A DNA stretch of 52,128 nt from Hominenteromicrobium sp964531265 (GCA_964531265.1 CAZHDW010000015.1:1-52128); one strand, 5' to 3'. Shown: positions 16,651 through 25,826, numbered from the stretch's first letter. Made by a program: numbers and translations. Notes: a model not told the origin generated them from the sequence alone.

Positions 16651-17494
16651 CGGTAAGGCCGTTTCGGCAAAGATAAGAAAGCAGACAACCGAGGAAATAG
16701 AGGCACTCAAGGCACAGGGGATAAACCCCGGCCTTGCAGTTGTCATGGCCGGCGAGGATTCGGCATCCAAGGTCTATGTACGGAATAAGCAGAAGGCCTG
16801 TGCCGATATGGGTATATACTCAAAGGAATATCTTCTGCCGGAGAATACGAGCCAGCAGGAGCTTTTAGAGCTTATAGAAAATTTGAATAATGATGACAGC
16901 ATACACGGTATTCTGGTGCAGTCTCCACTGCCGGAGCAGCTTGATGAAAAGACGATAGTCAGCCATATCGACCCGAACAAGGATGTCGATGCTTTTCATG
17001 CGTACAATGTCGGCAAAATAATGATCGGCGATTATAATTTTCTGCCCTGCACACCGGCCGGCGTAATTGAGCTGATAAAGTCCACCGGGGTACAGATAGC
17101 CGGCAAGAACTGCGTTGTGATAGGTCGCAGTGATATAGTCGGAAAGCCGATGGCTATGCTACTACTGCACAATAACGGCACTGTAACGATATGCCACAGC
17201 AAGACACAGAATCTTGCTGATATATGCCGAAATGCCGATATACTCGTTGCGGCTGTTGGCAAGGCGGGCTTTGTGACGGCTGATATGGTAAAACTGGGCG
17301 CGGTGGTCATTGATGTCGGCATGAACCGCAATGAAAACGGCAAGCTCTGCGGCGATGTTGATTTTGCCGCCGTTGAGCCCATCGCTTCATATATCACACC
17401 CGTGCCGGGCGGAGTTGGCCCGATGACTATTACAATGCTTATGCGAAATGTTGTGATCGCGGCAAAGCTTAAGAATGGTTTGGCACTGAATTGA
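16634..17494 (+). CDS. folD: Bifunctional methylenetetrahydrofolate dehydrogenase/cyclohydrolase FolD
   Basis: A 286-residue cytosolic enzyme that oxidises 5,10-methylene-THF to methenyl-THF with NADP and hydrolyses it to 10-formyl-THF, feeding purine and formyl-Met synthesis. Seen are the N-terminal YVRNKQKAC with the catalytic Lys, the Gln-containing ILVQSPLPEQLD, the PCTPAGVIEL loop, the nucleotide-binding VIGRSDIVGKPMAMLLL and the closing PGGVGPMTITMLMRN. The ATG at 16634 follows GAGGAAG and overlaps the lgt end. Length is normal. In many Firmicutes xseA follows folD; here dxs does. Confidence 0.96.
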   Translation: MAIIIDGKAVSAKIRKQTTEEIEALKAQGINPGLAVVMAGEDSASKVYVRNKQKACADMGIYSKEYLLPENTSQQELLELIENLNNDDSIHGILVQSPLPEQLDEKTIVSHIDPNKDVDAFHAYNVGKIMIGDYNFLPCTPAGVIELIKSTGVQIAGKNCVVIGRSDIVGKPMAMLLLHNNGTVTICHSKTQNLADICRNADILVAAVGKAGFVTADMVKLGAVVIDVGMNRNENGKLCGDVDFAAVEPIASYITPVPGGVGPMTITMLMRNVVIAAKLKNGLALN

Positions 17495-17502
17495 GGGATA
17501 AA

Positions 17503-19389
17503 ATGTGCAGTTTGCTTCGGGATATCAGAGAACCGAATGACATAAAAAAGCTGAACGAAGCACAGCTTCCGACACTTTGTGAGGAGATAAGAGAGCAGAT
17601 AATCAGCACGGTATCGAGCAATGGCGGACATCTTGCATCCAATTTGGGTGTTGTGGAGCTGACGGTAGCGCTGCACCGTGTCTTCACACTTCCGCAGGAC
17701 AGCATTGTGTGGGATGTCGGTCATCAGTCATATGCGCATAAGCTTTTGACGGGTCGTGCAGACCGCTTTTCAACACTTCGTACGGAGGGTGGACTTTCCG
17801 GCTTTCCGTCAAGGGAGGAGAGCGACTGCGATCCGTTTACTACTGGACACAGCAGTGCATCCATATCCTCGGCGCTTGGCATATCTGCGGCCAATAAGCT
17901 TTCGGGCAGGGATGGCCATGTAGTAGCCGTGATAGGTGATGGTGCCCTGACGGGCGGCCTTGCCTTTGAGGGACTCAATAACGCAGGACGTCTGCGCAGA
18001 AATATGATAGTTATCCTGAACGATAACACGATGTCTATATCAAAGAATGTCGGATCGATAGCGAGATATCTCGCTCAGGTGCGTACAAAGCCGGGATATC
18101 TCAATGCGAAGGACAGCATTGAGAAAACACTGTGCCGAATTCCGCTTGTGGGCGAGATTCTGGCCTCCGCTGTGCGCAGAGCGAAGAATACGATAAAAAA
18201 GCAAATATTCAATACAACTATATTTCAGGATCTCGGCTTCAGCTATTACGGCCCGTTTGACGGACATGATCTTAAAACCCTGACTTCGGTGCTTACAATG
18301 GCAAAGACCATAGAAAAACCGGTGCTCATCCATATACGCACGTATAAGGGCAGGGGCTATAAATATGCTGAGAATGCTCCGAGCATCTACCATGGAATAT
18401 CCGCTTTTGACAGGGAAAAGGGCGCGGATGTGGCAGCCTGTAACGGCTTTTCGGGTGCTTTTGGACAGGCACTGTGCGCAGCCGCCGAAAAGGATGAGCG
18501 TATATGCGCCATAACAGCCGCTATGGAGACCGGAACGGGACTTTCCGAGTTCAAGGAAAGATTTCGCAGCAGGTTTTTCGATGTCGGCATTGCGGAGGAG
18601 CATGCTGTGACCTTTGCGGCAGGTCTTGCCCGAGGCGGAATGATACCGGTGTTTGCGGTTTACTCCACATTCCTTCAGAGAGCCTATGACCAGCTCATAC
18701 ACGATGCGGCAATGCAGAAATTGAAGCTGATACTCGCCATAGACAGGGCCGGTATCGTGGGTGATGACGGACAGACCCATCAGGGCGTGTTCGATGCATC
18801 GTTTCTGCGCTCCATACCCGGCATCTGTGTCTATTCACCATCATATTATGATGAGGTGGATGCTGCGATGGAGGCGTGCATCAACGGAGATGACAGGGTA
18901 TATGCGGTTCGTTATCCGAGGGGTAAGGAGCTCTATAAGCCCACCGGGATGACTGCCGGCAGGGGCAGCTATGATGTATTCGGTGACGCGGATGCTAAGG
19001 TTGCGATAGTGACCTATGGTAGGCTGTTCTCGTTTGCCGCACATGCCGCAGAGACCTTAAAGGCTGAAAATCTGAAATGTAAGGTAATTAAGCTTAACAG
19101 GATAATCCCGCTTGATAGAAACAGCGTGAATGATGTAAAGGACTGCGAAGCGGTGTTCTTCTTTGAAGAGGGAATTCGCGAGGGCGGCATTTCCGAGGCG
19201 TTCGGAAACGCTCTGCTCGATATCGGTTATACGGGCGAATATACCGCGAAAACGCTTAAGAGTGGTTTTATAAAGCATGCACCGATGTTCAAAATACTTG
19301 AAGAGCAGGGACTTGATGAGGCGGCAATGCTTGCGGCGGTGCATGAATATTTCGGACTTGCAGGAGGGTCTGATGAAAAAGAGAATTGA
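17503..19389 (+). CDS. dxs: 1-deoxy-D-xylulose-5-phosphate synthase Dxs
   Basis: A 628-residue thiamine-diphosphate enzyme that condenses pyruvate and glyceraldehyde 3-phosphate, the first step of the MEP isoprenoid pathway. The ThDP/Mg site is GDGALTGGLAFEGLNNAG with the following NDNTMSIS, and the pyrimidine domain carries the DVGIAEEHAVTFAAGLA motif with the catalytic Glu. The C-terminal transketolase domain starts near residue 500. I choose the ATG at 17503, with GAGGG five bases upstream, over a TTG at 17491. The gene starts nine bases after the folD stop and overlaps tlyA by 17 bases. Its cofactor links it to the thiamine uptake gene near the left end. Confidence 0.96.
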   Translation: MCSLLRDIREPNDIKKLNEAQLPTLCEEIREQIISTVSSNGGHLASNLGVVELTVALHRVFTLPQDSIVWDVGHQSYAHKLLTGRADRFSTLRTEGGLSGFPSREESDCDPFTTGHSSASISSALGISAANKLSGRDGHVVAVIGDGALTGGLAFEGLNNAGRLRRNMIVILNDNTMSISKNVGSIARYLAQVRTKPGYLNAKDSIEKTLCRIPLVGEILASAVRRAKNTIKKQIFNTTIFQDLGFSYYGPFDGHDLKTLTSVLTMAKTIEKPVLIHIRTYKGRGYKYAENAPSIYHGISAFDREKGADVAACNGFSGAFGQALCAAAEKDERICAITAAMETGTGLSEFKERFRSRFFDVGIAEEHAVTFAAGLARGGMIPVFAVYSTFLQRAYDQLIHDAAMQKLKLILAIDRAGIVGDDGQTHQGVFDASFLRSIPGICVYSPSYYDEVDAAMEACINGDDRVYAVRYPRGKELYKPTGMTAGRGSYDVFGDADAKVAIVTYGRLFSFAAHAAETLKAENLKCKVIKLNRIIPLDRNSVNDVKDCEAVFFFEEGIREGGISEAFGNALLDIGYTGEYTAKTLKSGFIKHAPMFKILEEQGLDEAAMLAAVHEYFGLAGGSDEKEN

Positions 19390-20182
19390 TGTTTTACTTT
19401 ATGAAAAGGGACTTGCCCCGAGCCGTGAAAAGGCCAAGGTCATGATAATGGCCGGCAATGTCTACGTAAATAACCAGAAATACGATAAGCCCGGCGACAC
19501 CGTTAACGAGGATGCCGAGATCGAGGTAAGGGGCAGTACGCTGAAATATGTCAGCCGTGGCGGCTTGAAGCTTGAAAAGGCCATGCAGATGTTCCCGATA
19601 ACATTGGACGGCTCGGTGTGTATGGATATCGGTGCATCCACGGGCGGCTTTACGGATTGTATGCTGCAAAACGGTGCATCCAAGGTTTACAGCGTCGATG
19701 TCGGCTATGGTCAGCTTGCATGGCAGCTCCGACAGGATCCGCGTGTCGTCAATCTTGAGCGCACAAACGCAAGATATCTCACAAGGGAGCAGATACCGGA
19801 GGAAATAGACTTCTTTTCCGTTGATGTATCGTTCATTTCGCTCAAGATAATCCTTCCGGCAGTGCGTCCGCTTTTGAGGGACGGCGGCCGTGCCGTATGC
19901 CTTATAAAGCCGCAGTTTGAGGCCGGCAGGGAGAAGGTTGGCAAAAAGGGAGTTGTGCGCGACAAGTCCGTGCATGAGGAGGTCGTGCAGATGATCTGCG
20001 ACTTTTTGCTCGAAAACGGTTACTCCGTGCTCGGCTTGACATTCTCTCCGGTCAAGGGTCCGGAAGGAAATATAGAGTACCTGGTCTACATCGAAAAGAG
20101 CGATGAGACCGTCAATACAGCCGATGTCACGCCGCATATGGTGGTGGAGGCATCACATGAAAAGCTTGATGTAAAGGAATAA
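19373..20182 (+). CDS. tlyA: TlyA-family rRNA methyltransferase (RNA ribose methylase)
   Basis: A 269-residue protein with an N-terminal S4 RNA-binding domain (about 1-65, MKKRIDVLLYEKGLAPSREK) and an FtsJ-like SAM methyltransferase domain. The SAM motif is CMDIGASTGGFTDCML, followed by SVDVGYGQLAW. In mycobacteria TlyA 2'-O-methylates 16S and 23S rRNA; older annotation as haemolysin is not supported by the domains. The ATG at 19373 has AGGAGGG immediately upstream and lies within the end of dxs. The dxs-tlyA-nadK-argR-recN order is conserved in many Firmicutes. Confidence 0.93.
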   Translation: MKKRIDVLLYEKGLAPSREKAKVMIMAGNVYVNNQKYDKPGDTVNEDAEIEVRGSTLKYVSRGGLKLEKAMQMFPITLDGSVCMDIGASTGGFTDCMLQNGASKVYSVDVGYGQLAWQLRQDPRVVNLERTNARYLTREQIPEEIDFFSVDVSFISLKIILPAVRPLLRDGGRAVCLIKPQFEAGREKVGKKGVVRDKSVHEEVVQMICDFLLENGYSVLGLTFSPVKGPEGNIEYLVYIEKSDETVNTADVTPHMVVEASHEKLDVKE

Positions 20183-20186
20183 GCTT

Positions 20187-21035
20187 ATGAGGGTTGCTGT
20201 CATACCTAATCTGGATAAAAAAGATGCGGTGCCGTATACGGAGCAGATAATTGCTGTTTTGAGGAGTCATGGCGCATCGGTGTTGATGAACCGTGAGCTG
20301 GCGGATACATTCAGCGGAGTGAGCTTCTACGAGGATAACGATGAGCTGGTTTCACAGTGTGACTGTATCATTGCCGTGGGCGGTGACGGAACGATAATCC
20401 ACACGGCAAAGTATGCATCCGTCGGCCGAAAGCCGGTTCTGGGGGTGAATCTCGGAAGACTCGGCTTTTTGGCGGATATAGAAAAAGATCAGCTCTATTG
20501 GCTCGAAAAACTCTTCACCGGCGAATATACGGTCAAAAAGCACATGATGCTTGAGGTTACGGTGCACAGTGCCAATGGAAAAAGAGCTTTCCGTGCGCTG
20601 AACGATGCGGTCATATCCGGAGCACAGTCGAAGATATTTGATTTCGGGCTTTCACTGTGCGGCTCGGAAATGCATAAATTTCGGGCGGACGGACTTATTC
20701 TGGCTACACCGACGGGCTCGACAGCATATTCACTGTCAGCCGGCGGCCCGGTTATTGACCCGGATATGGAGTGCTTAATCTTTACGCCCATATGTCCACA
20801 TTCGCTCTTTAACAGAAGTACGGTTTTCAGTGCGGATAAGGTGCTGAAAATAGCGACGGATTCGGATTATACCGGAGAGGTGTATTTGACGGTTGACGGT
20901 GAACCTCCGATAAGGATATGCAGCGAGGATACTGTTTCGGTGTGTCGCTCCGAATATTATACGGAGCTTATACGCATCGAGGACAGGAGCTTTTACAGTA
21001 TAGTTGACAGGAAATTTATACACAACAGGGGTTAA
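20187..21035 (+). CDS. nadK: NAD kinase
   Basis: A 282-residue enzyme that phosphorylates NAD to NADP with ATP or polyphosphate. The catalytic GGDGT motif is in IIAVGGDGTIIHTAK, and the second signature reads TPTGSTAYSLSAGGPV. The RADGLI segment between them is also typical. It starts four bases after the tlyA stop, so the two are co-translated. Together with rex and pncB downstream, it adds to an NAD-metabolism theme in this stretch, although its position here is the ordinary conserved one. Confidence 0.95.
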   Translation: MRVAVIPNLDKKDAVPYTEQIIAVLRSHGASVLMNRELADTFSGVSFYEDNDELVSQCDCIIAVGGDGTIIHTAKYASVGRKPVLGVNLGRLGFLADIEKDQLYWLEKLFTGEYTVKKHMMLEVTVHSANGKRAFRALNDAVISGAQSKIFDFGLSLCGSEMHKFRADGLILATPTGSTAYSLSAGGPVIDPDMECLIFTPICPHSLFNRSTVFSADKVLKIATDSDYTGEVYLTVDGEPPIRICSEDTVSVCRSEYYTELIRIEDRSFYSIVDRKFIHNRG

Positions 21036-21059
21036 CGATAAGAAAAGAGGGAGAAAGCA

Positions 21060-21515
21060 ATGAAAACAAGAAGACATGCTAAAATATTGGAGCTCATCAA
21101 GGCACAGGATATCGACACGCAGGAGGAGCTGCTGCGTAATCTGAGAGCCTGCGGCTTTGATGTAACTCAGGCCACGGTATCGAGGGATATCAAGGAGCTT
21201 AGGCTTGTAAAGACCCTGTCCGGCAACGGCAAGTATAAGTATTCGACGGGCAGAGAGAACACAAGGGATATCTCCTCGAAGTTCTATTCACTTTTCGGCG
21301 ATTCCGTTATGCATGTTGAAGCAGCCGGAAATCTGATAGTAGTGAAATGTGCCGTAGGTATGGCACAGGCGGTTTGCGCATCAATGGACACACTCAGTTT
21401 TCCGGATTTCATAGGAACTCTGGCTGGCGAGGATACAATACTTATTATCTGCAAGACTCCCGAGATCGCAGAGGAGAAGCAGAACGAGCTTAGAAAGCTG
21501 ATCGGTGGTATCTGA
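21060..21515 (+). CDS. argR: Arginine repressor ArgR
   Basis: A 151-residue transcription regulator. The winged helix N-terminal domain (about 1-65) includes the recognition segment VTQATVSRDIKELRL. The C-terminal hexamerisation and arginine-binding domain includes GTLAGEDTILIIC with the acidic pair that contacts arginine. It represses arginine biosynthesis and activates catabolism when arginine is abundant; no arginine genes are in the window. It shares one base with the recN start (TGATG). This argR-recN overlap is conserved in Firmicutes. The ribosome site AGAGGGAG is strong. Confidence 0.95.
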   Translation: MKTRRHAKILELIKAQDIDTQEELLRNLRACGFDVTQATVSRDIKELRLVKTLSGNGKYKYSTGRENTRDISSKFYSLFGDSVMHVEAAGNLIVVKCAVGMAQAVCASMDTLSFPDFIGTLAGEDTILIICKTPEIAEEKQNELRKLIGGI

Positions 21516-23176
21516 TGCTTGTACAGCTGTACATCAGCAATATTGCGGTTATAGAAAAGGCCTCGATTGATTTTTCAAAGGGCTTTACAGTGCTTACCGG
21601 TGAGACCGGAGCAGGTAAATCCATAATCATTGACGCCATATATGCAGTGCTCGGAGAGAGGACTTCAAAGGAGCTTATCCGCACGGGTGCGGAGCAGGCA
21701 AGCGTTGCTGCGCTCTTTTCAGGCATATCAAAGCGCACGGAGCTTGTTTTGAATGAGCTTGACATCCCGGTGGAGGATGACGGTAGCCTGCTTATAAGGC
21801 GAGATATCCGCCCCCAGGGAAAGTCCGTGTGCAAGATAAACGGCGTTCCGGTTACGGTATCGATGCTCAAAACCGTGGGTGCAACTCTGATAGATATTCT
21901 CGGCCAGCACGAGAGCTATAAGCTACTGTCTCCAGAGCTGCACGGTACCTATATAGACAGCTTTGCGGGTACAAATGAGCTGCTTGAGGAATACAGAAGC
22001 GCCTACGATGCTCTCAGAAGAATACACAGGGAGATAGAAGCCATGGAGGTGGACGAGACACAGAAGTCCCGACGCATGGATATCCTGAAATACCAGATAG
22101 AGGAGCTTGAGGCTGCGAATGTGCGCCTTGGTGAGCAGGCGGAGCTGATTGAAAAGCGTGATGAGATACGTAACAGCGAGCGAATCGTTCGCAGTGTCGG
22201 AGAGGCAAGAACGCTGCTCAGCGGCGACGAGGATATAGACGGTGCGGTATCTTCAGTATCCATGGCGGCCGAATCGCTTGAGCAGGCCGCAAGATTTGCA
22301 CCCTCGCTGAATCCCGTTGCGGAGAAGCTCAGAGACGCCGAATATGCACTGTCGGATGCAGCGGCGGAGGTCACGGACTACCTTGACAGAGCCTCCTTCG
22401 ATCCCAATGAGCTGGATGCGATAGAGACGCGCCTTGAAGAGCTGTACAGACTGAGCCTCAAATATGGCGAGACCGAGCAGGAGATGCTTGATTTTCTGGA
22501 TCAGGCAAGGGCGGAGCTTTCGGAGATAGAGTTTTCCGATGAAAAGCGCGAGCTGCTGCTTGAGAGCTATGAGGAAAAGAAAAGAGCAGCGGTTTCTGCT
22601 GCAAAGCTGCTTTCGGCAAAGCGCCGTGCGGCATGTGACAGCTTTGCAAAGCGTGTTAAGGCGGAGCTTTCCGAGCTGAATATGCCGGGTGTTACCTTTG
22701 TTGTAGAGCAGGTGCGAACACCGCTTACGAGCTTCGGTTGCGACAGAATACAGTTCCTCGTATCGGCCAATGCCGGTGAAGAGCCGAAGCCGATGTCGAA
22801 GATAGCATCGGGCGGTGAGCTTTCAAGAATAATGCTTGCGATAAATACAGTACTTTCAGATACAGAGACCACAGAGACCAAGATATTTGATGAGATAGAT
22901 ACCGGTATCAGTGGTGAAGCGGCGAACAAGGTGGGCATAAAGCTGCACACCGTCTCTCAGAATTCGCAGGTCATCTGTGTTACACATCTGGCACAGATAG
23001 CGGCGATGGCGGATAATCATCTTTACATAGTGAAGAATGAGGAAAACGGAAAGACCTTCACGGCCGTGCATTCACTTGAGGGTGAAGCAAGAGTGCGAGA
23101 GATTGCGAGAATCATCGGCGGTGATGATATCACTCCGCTGAAGCTTAAAATGGCTGAAGAAATGCTTGGCAAATGA
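21515..23176 (+). CDS. recN: DNA repair protein RecN
   Basis: A 553-residue SMC-like ATPase acting early in double-strand break repair. Walker A is GETGAGKS near residue 30, and two long coiled-coil arms occupy about 150-365. The ABC signature and Walker B region are in the C-terminal lobe (ASGGELSRIMLAI, then TKIFDEIDTGISGEAA). Length and layout are normal. It is the last gene of the run and is followed by a strong terminator. Confidence 0.96.
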   Translation: MLVQLYISNIAVIEKASIDFSKGFTVLTGETGAGKSIIIDAIYAVLGERTSKELIRTGAEQASVAALFSGISKRTELVLNELDIPVEDDGSLLIRRDIRPQGKSVCKINGVPVTVSMLKTVGATLIDILGQHESYKLLSPELHGTYIDSFAGTNELLEEYRSAYDALRRIHREIEAMEVDETQKSRRMDILKYQIEELEAANVRLGEQAELIEKRDEIRNSERIVRSVGEARTLLSGDEDIDGAVSSVSMAAESLEQAARFAPSLNPVAEKLRDAEYALSDAAAEVTDYLDRASFDPNELDAIETRLEELYRLSLKYGETEQEMLDFLDQARAELSEIEFSDEKRELLLESYEEKKRAAVSAAKLLSAKRRAACDSFAKRVKAELSELNMPGVTFVVEQVRTPLTSFGCDRIQFLVSANAGEEPKPMSKIASGGELSRIMLAINTVLSDTETTETKIFDEIDTGISGEAANKVGIKLHTVSQNSQVICVTHLAQIAAMADNHLYIVKNEENGKTFTAVHSLEGEARVREIARIIGGDDITPLKLKMAEEMLGK

Positions 23177-23192
23177 ACGGTTTGTCAAAAAG

Positions 23193-23225
23193 GAGCGCCT
23201 GCGCATGTTGGGCGCTCTTTTTTTT
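23193..23225 (+). terminator. Terminator after recN
   Basis: GAGCGCC at 23193-23199 pairs with GGCGCTC at 23211-23217, followed by a run of eight or more T. Confidence 0.9.
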
Positions 23226-23297
23226 CGCAAAAACTGTGAAGTGGCGTTATTTGCAATCTAAATGACTCGAATTGATAAAATTTTCTCAAAAAGATTA

Positions 23298-23326
23298 TTC
23301 CAATTCTGTAATCATTATGTTATACT
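23298..23326 (+). promoter_or_regulatory. Promoter for rex and following genes
   Basis: TTCCAA at 23298-23303 and TATACT at 23321-23326 are 17 bases apart. The leader to the rex ATG is about 130 bases. I did not find a clear Rex operator (TTGTTAA...TTAACAA type) in it. Confidence 0.5.
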
Positions 23327-23460
23327 ATTAATATCGATAAATTTGTAGGCTTTAAGTAACGTTATACGAATAGAGCAATAAAGAACGCTGCTTTTCAACC
23401 GGAAGGGCTGTTGTTCAATCGGAAAGGATCATCCGCATCTGCGGAAACGGTATAATTTGA

Positions 23461-24096
23461 ATGGAGAATCGTAATATTTCAAAGCAGACCCTGCTGAGAC
23501 TGCCGCTTTATCTGAATTATATGAAGCAGTTTGGGGACGATATGCCGCAGCATATCTCCGCTACCACGATAGCTGAGGCTCTTCGCCTGAATCATGTGGT
23601 GGTTCGCAAGGATCTTGCGGCAATAAGCTCTGCCGGAAAACCCAAGGTTGGCTATGTTACCAAAGACCTTATCAACGAACTTAAGGAATTTCTGGGATAT
23701 ACCAGAATGGATGACGCCATCATTGTCGGTGCGGGTAAACTCGGAAGAGCTCTGCTCACCTATAACGGCTTTGAGGAATGCGGCATGAATATACTGGCCG
23801 CTTTTGATACCGATCCGTCGCTGATATCTGAGAGCTACGGAAATAAGTGCATAATGCCGATGGAAAAGCTTGAGGATTTTTGCCGCAGACTCAATGTCAG
23901 AATCGGCATAATAGCAGTTCCCGCTGAAAGTGCTCAGCCGGTATGTAATCTTCTTTTGAAGAGCGGTATATATGCAATATGGAATTTTGCCCCCGTGCAT
24001 TTGGAGGTGCCGGAGGATATCATAGTACATAACGAGAATCTTGCGGCTTCACTGGCACTGCTTTCAAAGCAGGTAAGGGAGCGCAGAGAAATATAA
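23461..24096 (+). CDS. rex: Redox-sensing transcriptional repressor Rex
   Basis: A 211-residue repressor that senses the NADH/NAD ratio and releases fermentation and hydrogenase genes when NADH is high. The N-terminal winged helix (about 1-80) includes SKQTLLRLPLYLNYM and the recognition region NHVVVRKDLAAISSAG. The Rossmann domain carries VGAGKLGRALLTY, and a domain-swapped C-terminal helix ends the protein. The ATG at 23461 gives the usual N-terminus, but no proper Shine-Dalgarno sequence precedes it; a TATAAT lies only five bases upstream. The following genes (2Fe-2S protein, thioesterase, alcohol dehydrogenase) are co-directional and plausible targets. Confidence 0.95.
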   Translation: MENRNISKQTLLRLPLYLNYMKQFGDDMPQHISATTIAEALRLNHVVVRKDLAAISSAGKPKVGYVTKDLINELKEFLGYTRMDDAIIVGAGKLGRALLTYNGFEECGMNILAAFDTDPSLISESYGNKCIMPMEKLEDFCRRLNVRIGIIAVPAESAQPVCNLLLKSGIYAIWNFAPVHLEVPEDIIVHNENLAASLALLSKQVRERREI

Positions 24097-24129
24097 TCAC
24101 ACTTTCTTGAGGATGGGAGTTGGCACTTT

Positions 24130-24369
24130 ATGAAGATCGTTATTTGCATTGGCAGTTCATGTCATCTTAAGGGCTCAAGACAGATCGTAGAGCGCTTGCA
24201 GTCGCTTGTGGATGAGCATGGTCTGGCTCAGCAGGTGACTCTCGGCGGTACGTTCTGTGTAGGAGACTGCGCGAACGGAGTAAATGTTACAGTGGACGGT
24301 GTCAAGCACTCCGTTTTGCCGGAAACTGTGGATGAGTTCTTTGAAAAGGAAGTTCTTTCGAAGCTCTGA
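24130..24369 (+). CDS. Small thioredoxin-like 2Fe-2S ferredoxin (NuoE-like)
   Basis: A 79-residue protein of the thioredoxin-like ferredoxin fold. Four cysteines at 6, 11, 43 and 47 (C-x4-C ... C-x3-C) match the 2Fe-2S site of NuoE/HydA-accessory subunits. Here it is free-standing, with no NuoF-like or hydrogenase gene next to it. It lies 33 bases after rex. In many Clostridia a similar small gene sits between rex and hydrogenase or NuoF-type genes, so this may be a remnant of, or partner to, such a complex encoded elsewhere. An electron-transfer role is inferred from the cluster ligands only. Confidence 0.85.
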   Translation: MKIVICIGSSCHLKGSRQIVERLQSLVDEHGLAQQVTLGGTFCVGDCANGVNVTVDGVKHSVLPETVDEFFEKEVLSKL

Positions 24370-24390
24370 TTAATTTAAGGTGGTATTATT

Positions 24391-24777
24391 ATGCTTAATG
24401 TTGGTATTAAAGGTATAGCAGAAACAGTTGTAAGCGAAAAAAATTCCGCAAGGACCATGGGCAGCGGTACTCTTGATGTGTTTGCAACCCCTGCAATGGT
24501 GGCTCTTATGGAAGAAGCTGCATGGAAATGCGTTGCCGAGCAGCTTGACCCGGGCATGGGAACGGTTGGTACACTTATGAATGTGAAGCATGTTTCCGCG
24601 ACACCTCTCGGCATGAAGGTAACTGCCGAGTGCGAGCTGACAGAAGTTGACGGTCGCAGACTGGTGTTCAATGTTCAGGCATCCGATGAAGCCGGTGTTA
24701 TCGGTACGGGCACTCATGAGCGCTTTATAATTGCTGAGGAAAAATTCATGGCAAAGACACAGGGCAAGAAGGCCTGA
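24391..24777 (+). CDS. FlK-like hotdog-fold acyl-CoA thioesterase
   Basis: A 128-residue hotdog-fold protein resembling the fluoroacetyl-CoA thioesterase (FlK) group. It has the central helix with ATPAMVALMEEAAWKC, the catalytic-region segment GTVGTLMNVKHVSATPLG and a closing GTGTHERFII strand. The Thr/Glu/His set described for FlK is compatible with residues here. True fluoroacetate resistance is unlikely; most relatives in anaerobes are general acyl-CoA thioesterases of unknown substrate. It starts 21 bases after the 2Fe-2S gene with an AAGGTGG ribosome site, so it is probably in the rex unit. Confidence 0.82.
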   Translation: MLNVGIKGIAETVVSEKNSARTMGSGTLDVFATPAMVALMEEAAWKCVAEQLDPGMGTVGTLMNVKHVSATPLGMKVTAECELTEVDGRRLVFNVQASDEAGVIGTGTHERFIIAEEKFMAKTQGKKA

Positions 24778-24806
24778 GTGTTATTAACATTTTGGAGGAG
24801 TTAATC

Positions 24807-25826
24807 ATGAAAGCTACTTATTTTCTCGGAAACGAGACCTTTGAGGTAAGAGAGGTTCCGATCCCGAAGGCAACAGCCGGAACGGTAGTTGTAAAGAACT
24901 ATGCATGCGGCGTTTGCGGCACGGACGTACATATCTATCATGGTGAGCCGGGCAGTGCCGATGTTAATCCGCCTGTCGTGCTCGGACATGAGTATTCCGG
25001 TGTGATTACGGAGGTCGGCGAGGGCGTTACAGGGCTTAAGGTCGGAGATCATGTTACTATCGACCCTAATATCTACTGTGGCGAATGCGAGTATTGCAGA
25101 AACGGCAAGAAGCAGATGTGCCTTACAATGGAGGCTGTCGGTGTTACAATGGACGGCGGCTTTGCTGAGTACAGCATTGTTCCGGCTAAGCAGGCACTGA
25201 AGCTCGATCCCGGTGTTCCGCTGGAATACGGTGCAATGAGTGAGCCGCTTGCATGCTGCATACATGGTATCGACCTTGCAAATATCAAGGTCGGTGATAC
25301 CGTATGCATCGTTGGTGGCGGTGCTATCGGTCTGCTGCTTCTTCAGCTTGCAAGGATGTCCGGCGCTGCGAAGATAGTTGTCAGTGAGCCGAACGCCATC
25401 CGTCGTGCAAAGGCCATGGAGCTCGGAGCCGATCTTTGCATAGATCCGCTTGAAGAGGGTCATTACGAGAAGTACACCGAGTTTGTCGGTGACGGAGCAG
25501 AGGTTGTCATCGAATGTGCCGGCAACAGAGCTGCCGTTAACAGTGCTTTTAAGTTTGTAAAGCGCGGCGCCATGATCCTGCTGTTCAGCGTTCCGTCCGT
25601 AGGCGCTACCTATGATCTTCCGTTGACGGATGTGTTTAAGAAGGAGCTTACAATACGCGGCACCTTTGTCAATCCGGATACTCATCTGCGCGCTGTAAAC
25701 CTTATAAACAGCGGCAGAATCAAGATAGAGCCGATCATCACACATACCTTCGGTCTCGATCAGCTTCCGGAAGCTATCGATATGCAGGTTAGCGCTGAGT
25801 CCATTAAGGTAATTGTTAAGGCATAA
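24807..25826 (+). CDS. Zinc-dependent medium-chain alcohol/polyol dehydrogenase
   Basis: A 339-residue MDR-family NAD(P)-dependent dehydrogenase. The catalytic zinc ligands are C37 (in CGVCGTD) and H61-E62 (in GHEYSG). The structural zinc is held by C91, C94, C97 and C105 (CGECEYC...MC). The Rossmann nucleotide site is IVGGGAIGLLLLQLA. The pattern is closest to threonine, sorbitol or butanediol dehydrogenases; the substrate cannot be decided. An acidic residue after the second strand (VVSEPNA) suggests NAD rather than NADP. The ATG at 24807 has GGAGGAG seven bases upstream. It sits 29 bases after the thioesterase gene and may be a Rex target. Confidence 0.88.
   Translation: MKATYFLGNETFEVREVPIPKATAGTVVVKNYACGVCGTDVHIYHGEPGSADVNPPVVLGHEYSGVITEVGEGVTGLKVGDHVTIDPNIYCGECEYCRNGKKQMCLTMEAVGVTMDGGFAEYSIVPAKQALKLDPGVPLEYGAMSEPLACCIHGIDLANIKVGDTVCIVGGGAIGLLLLQLARMSGAAKIVVSEPNAIRRAKAMELGADLCIDPLEEGHYEKYTEFVGDGAEVVIECAGNRAAVNSAFKFVKRGAMILLFSVPSVGATYDLPLTDVFKKELTIRGTFVNPDTHLRAVNLINSGRIKIEPIITHTFGLDQLPEAIDMQVSAESIKVIVKA

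Noticed and set aside
23327..23460. Rex operator in the rex leader
   Set aside because: No TTGTTAA/TTAACAA-like inverted repeat was found; only scattered AACG/CGTT words.
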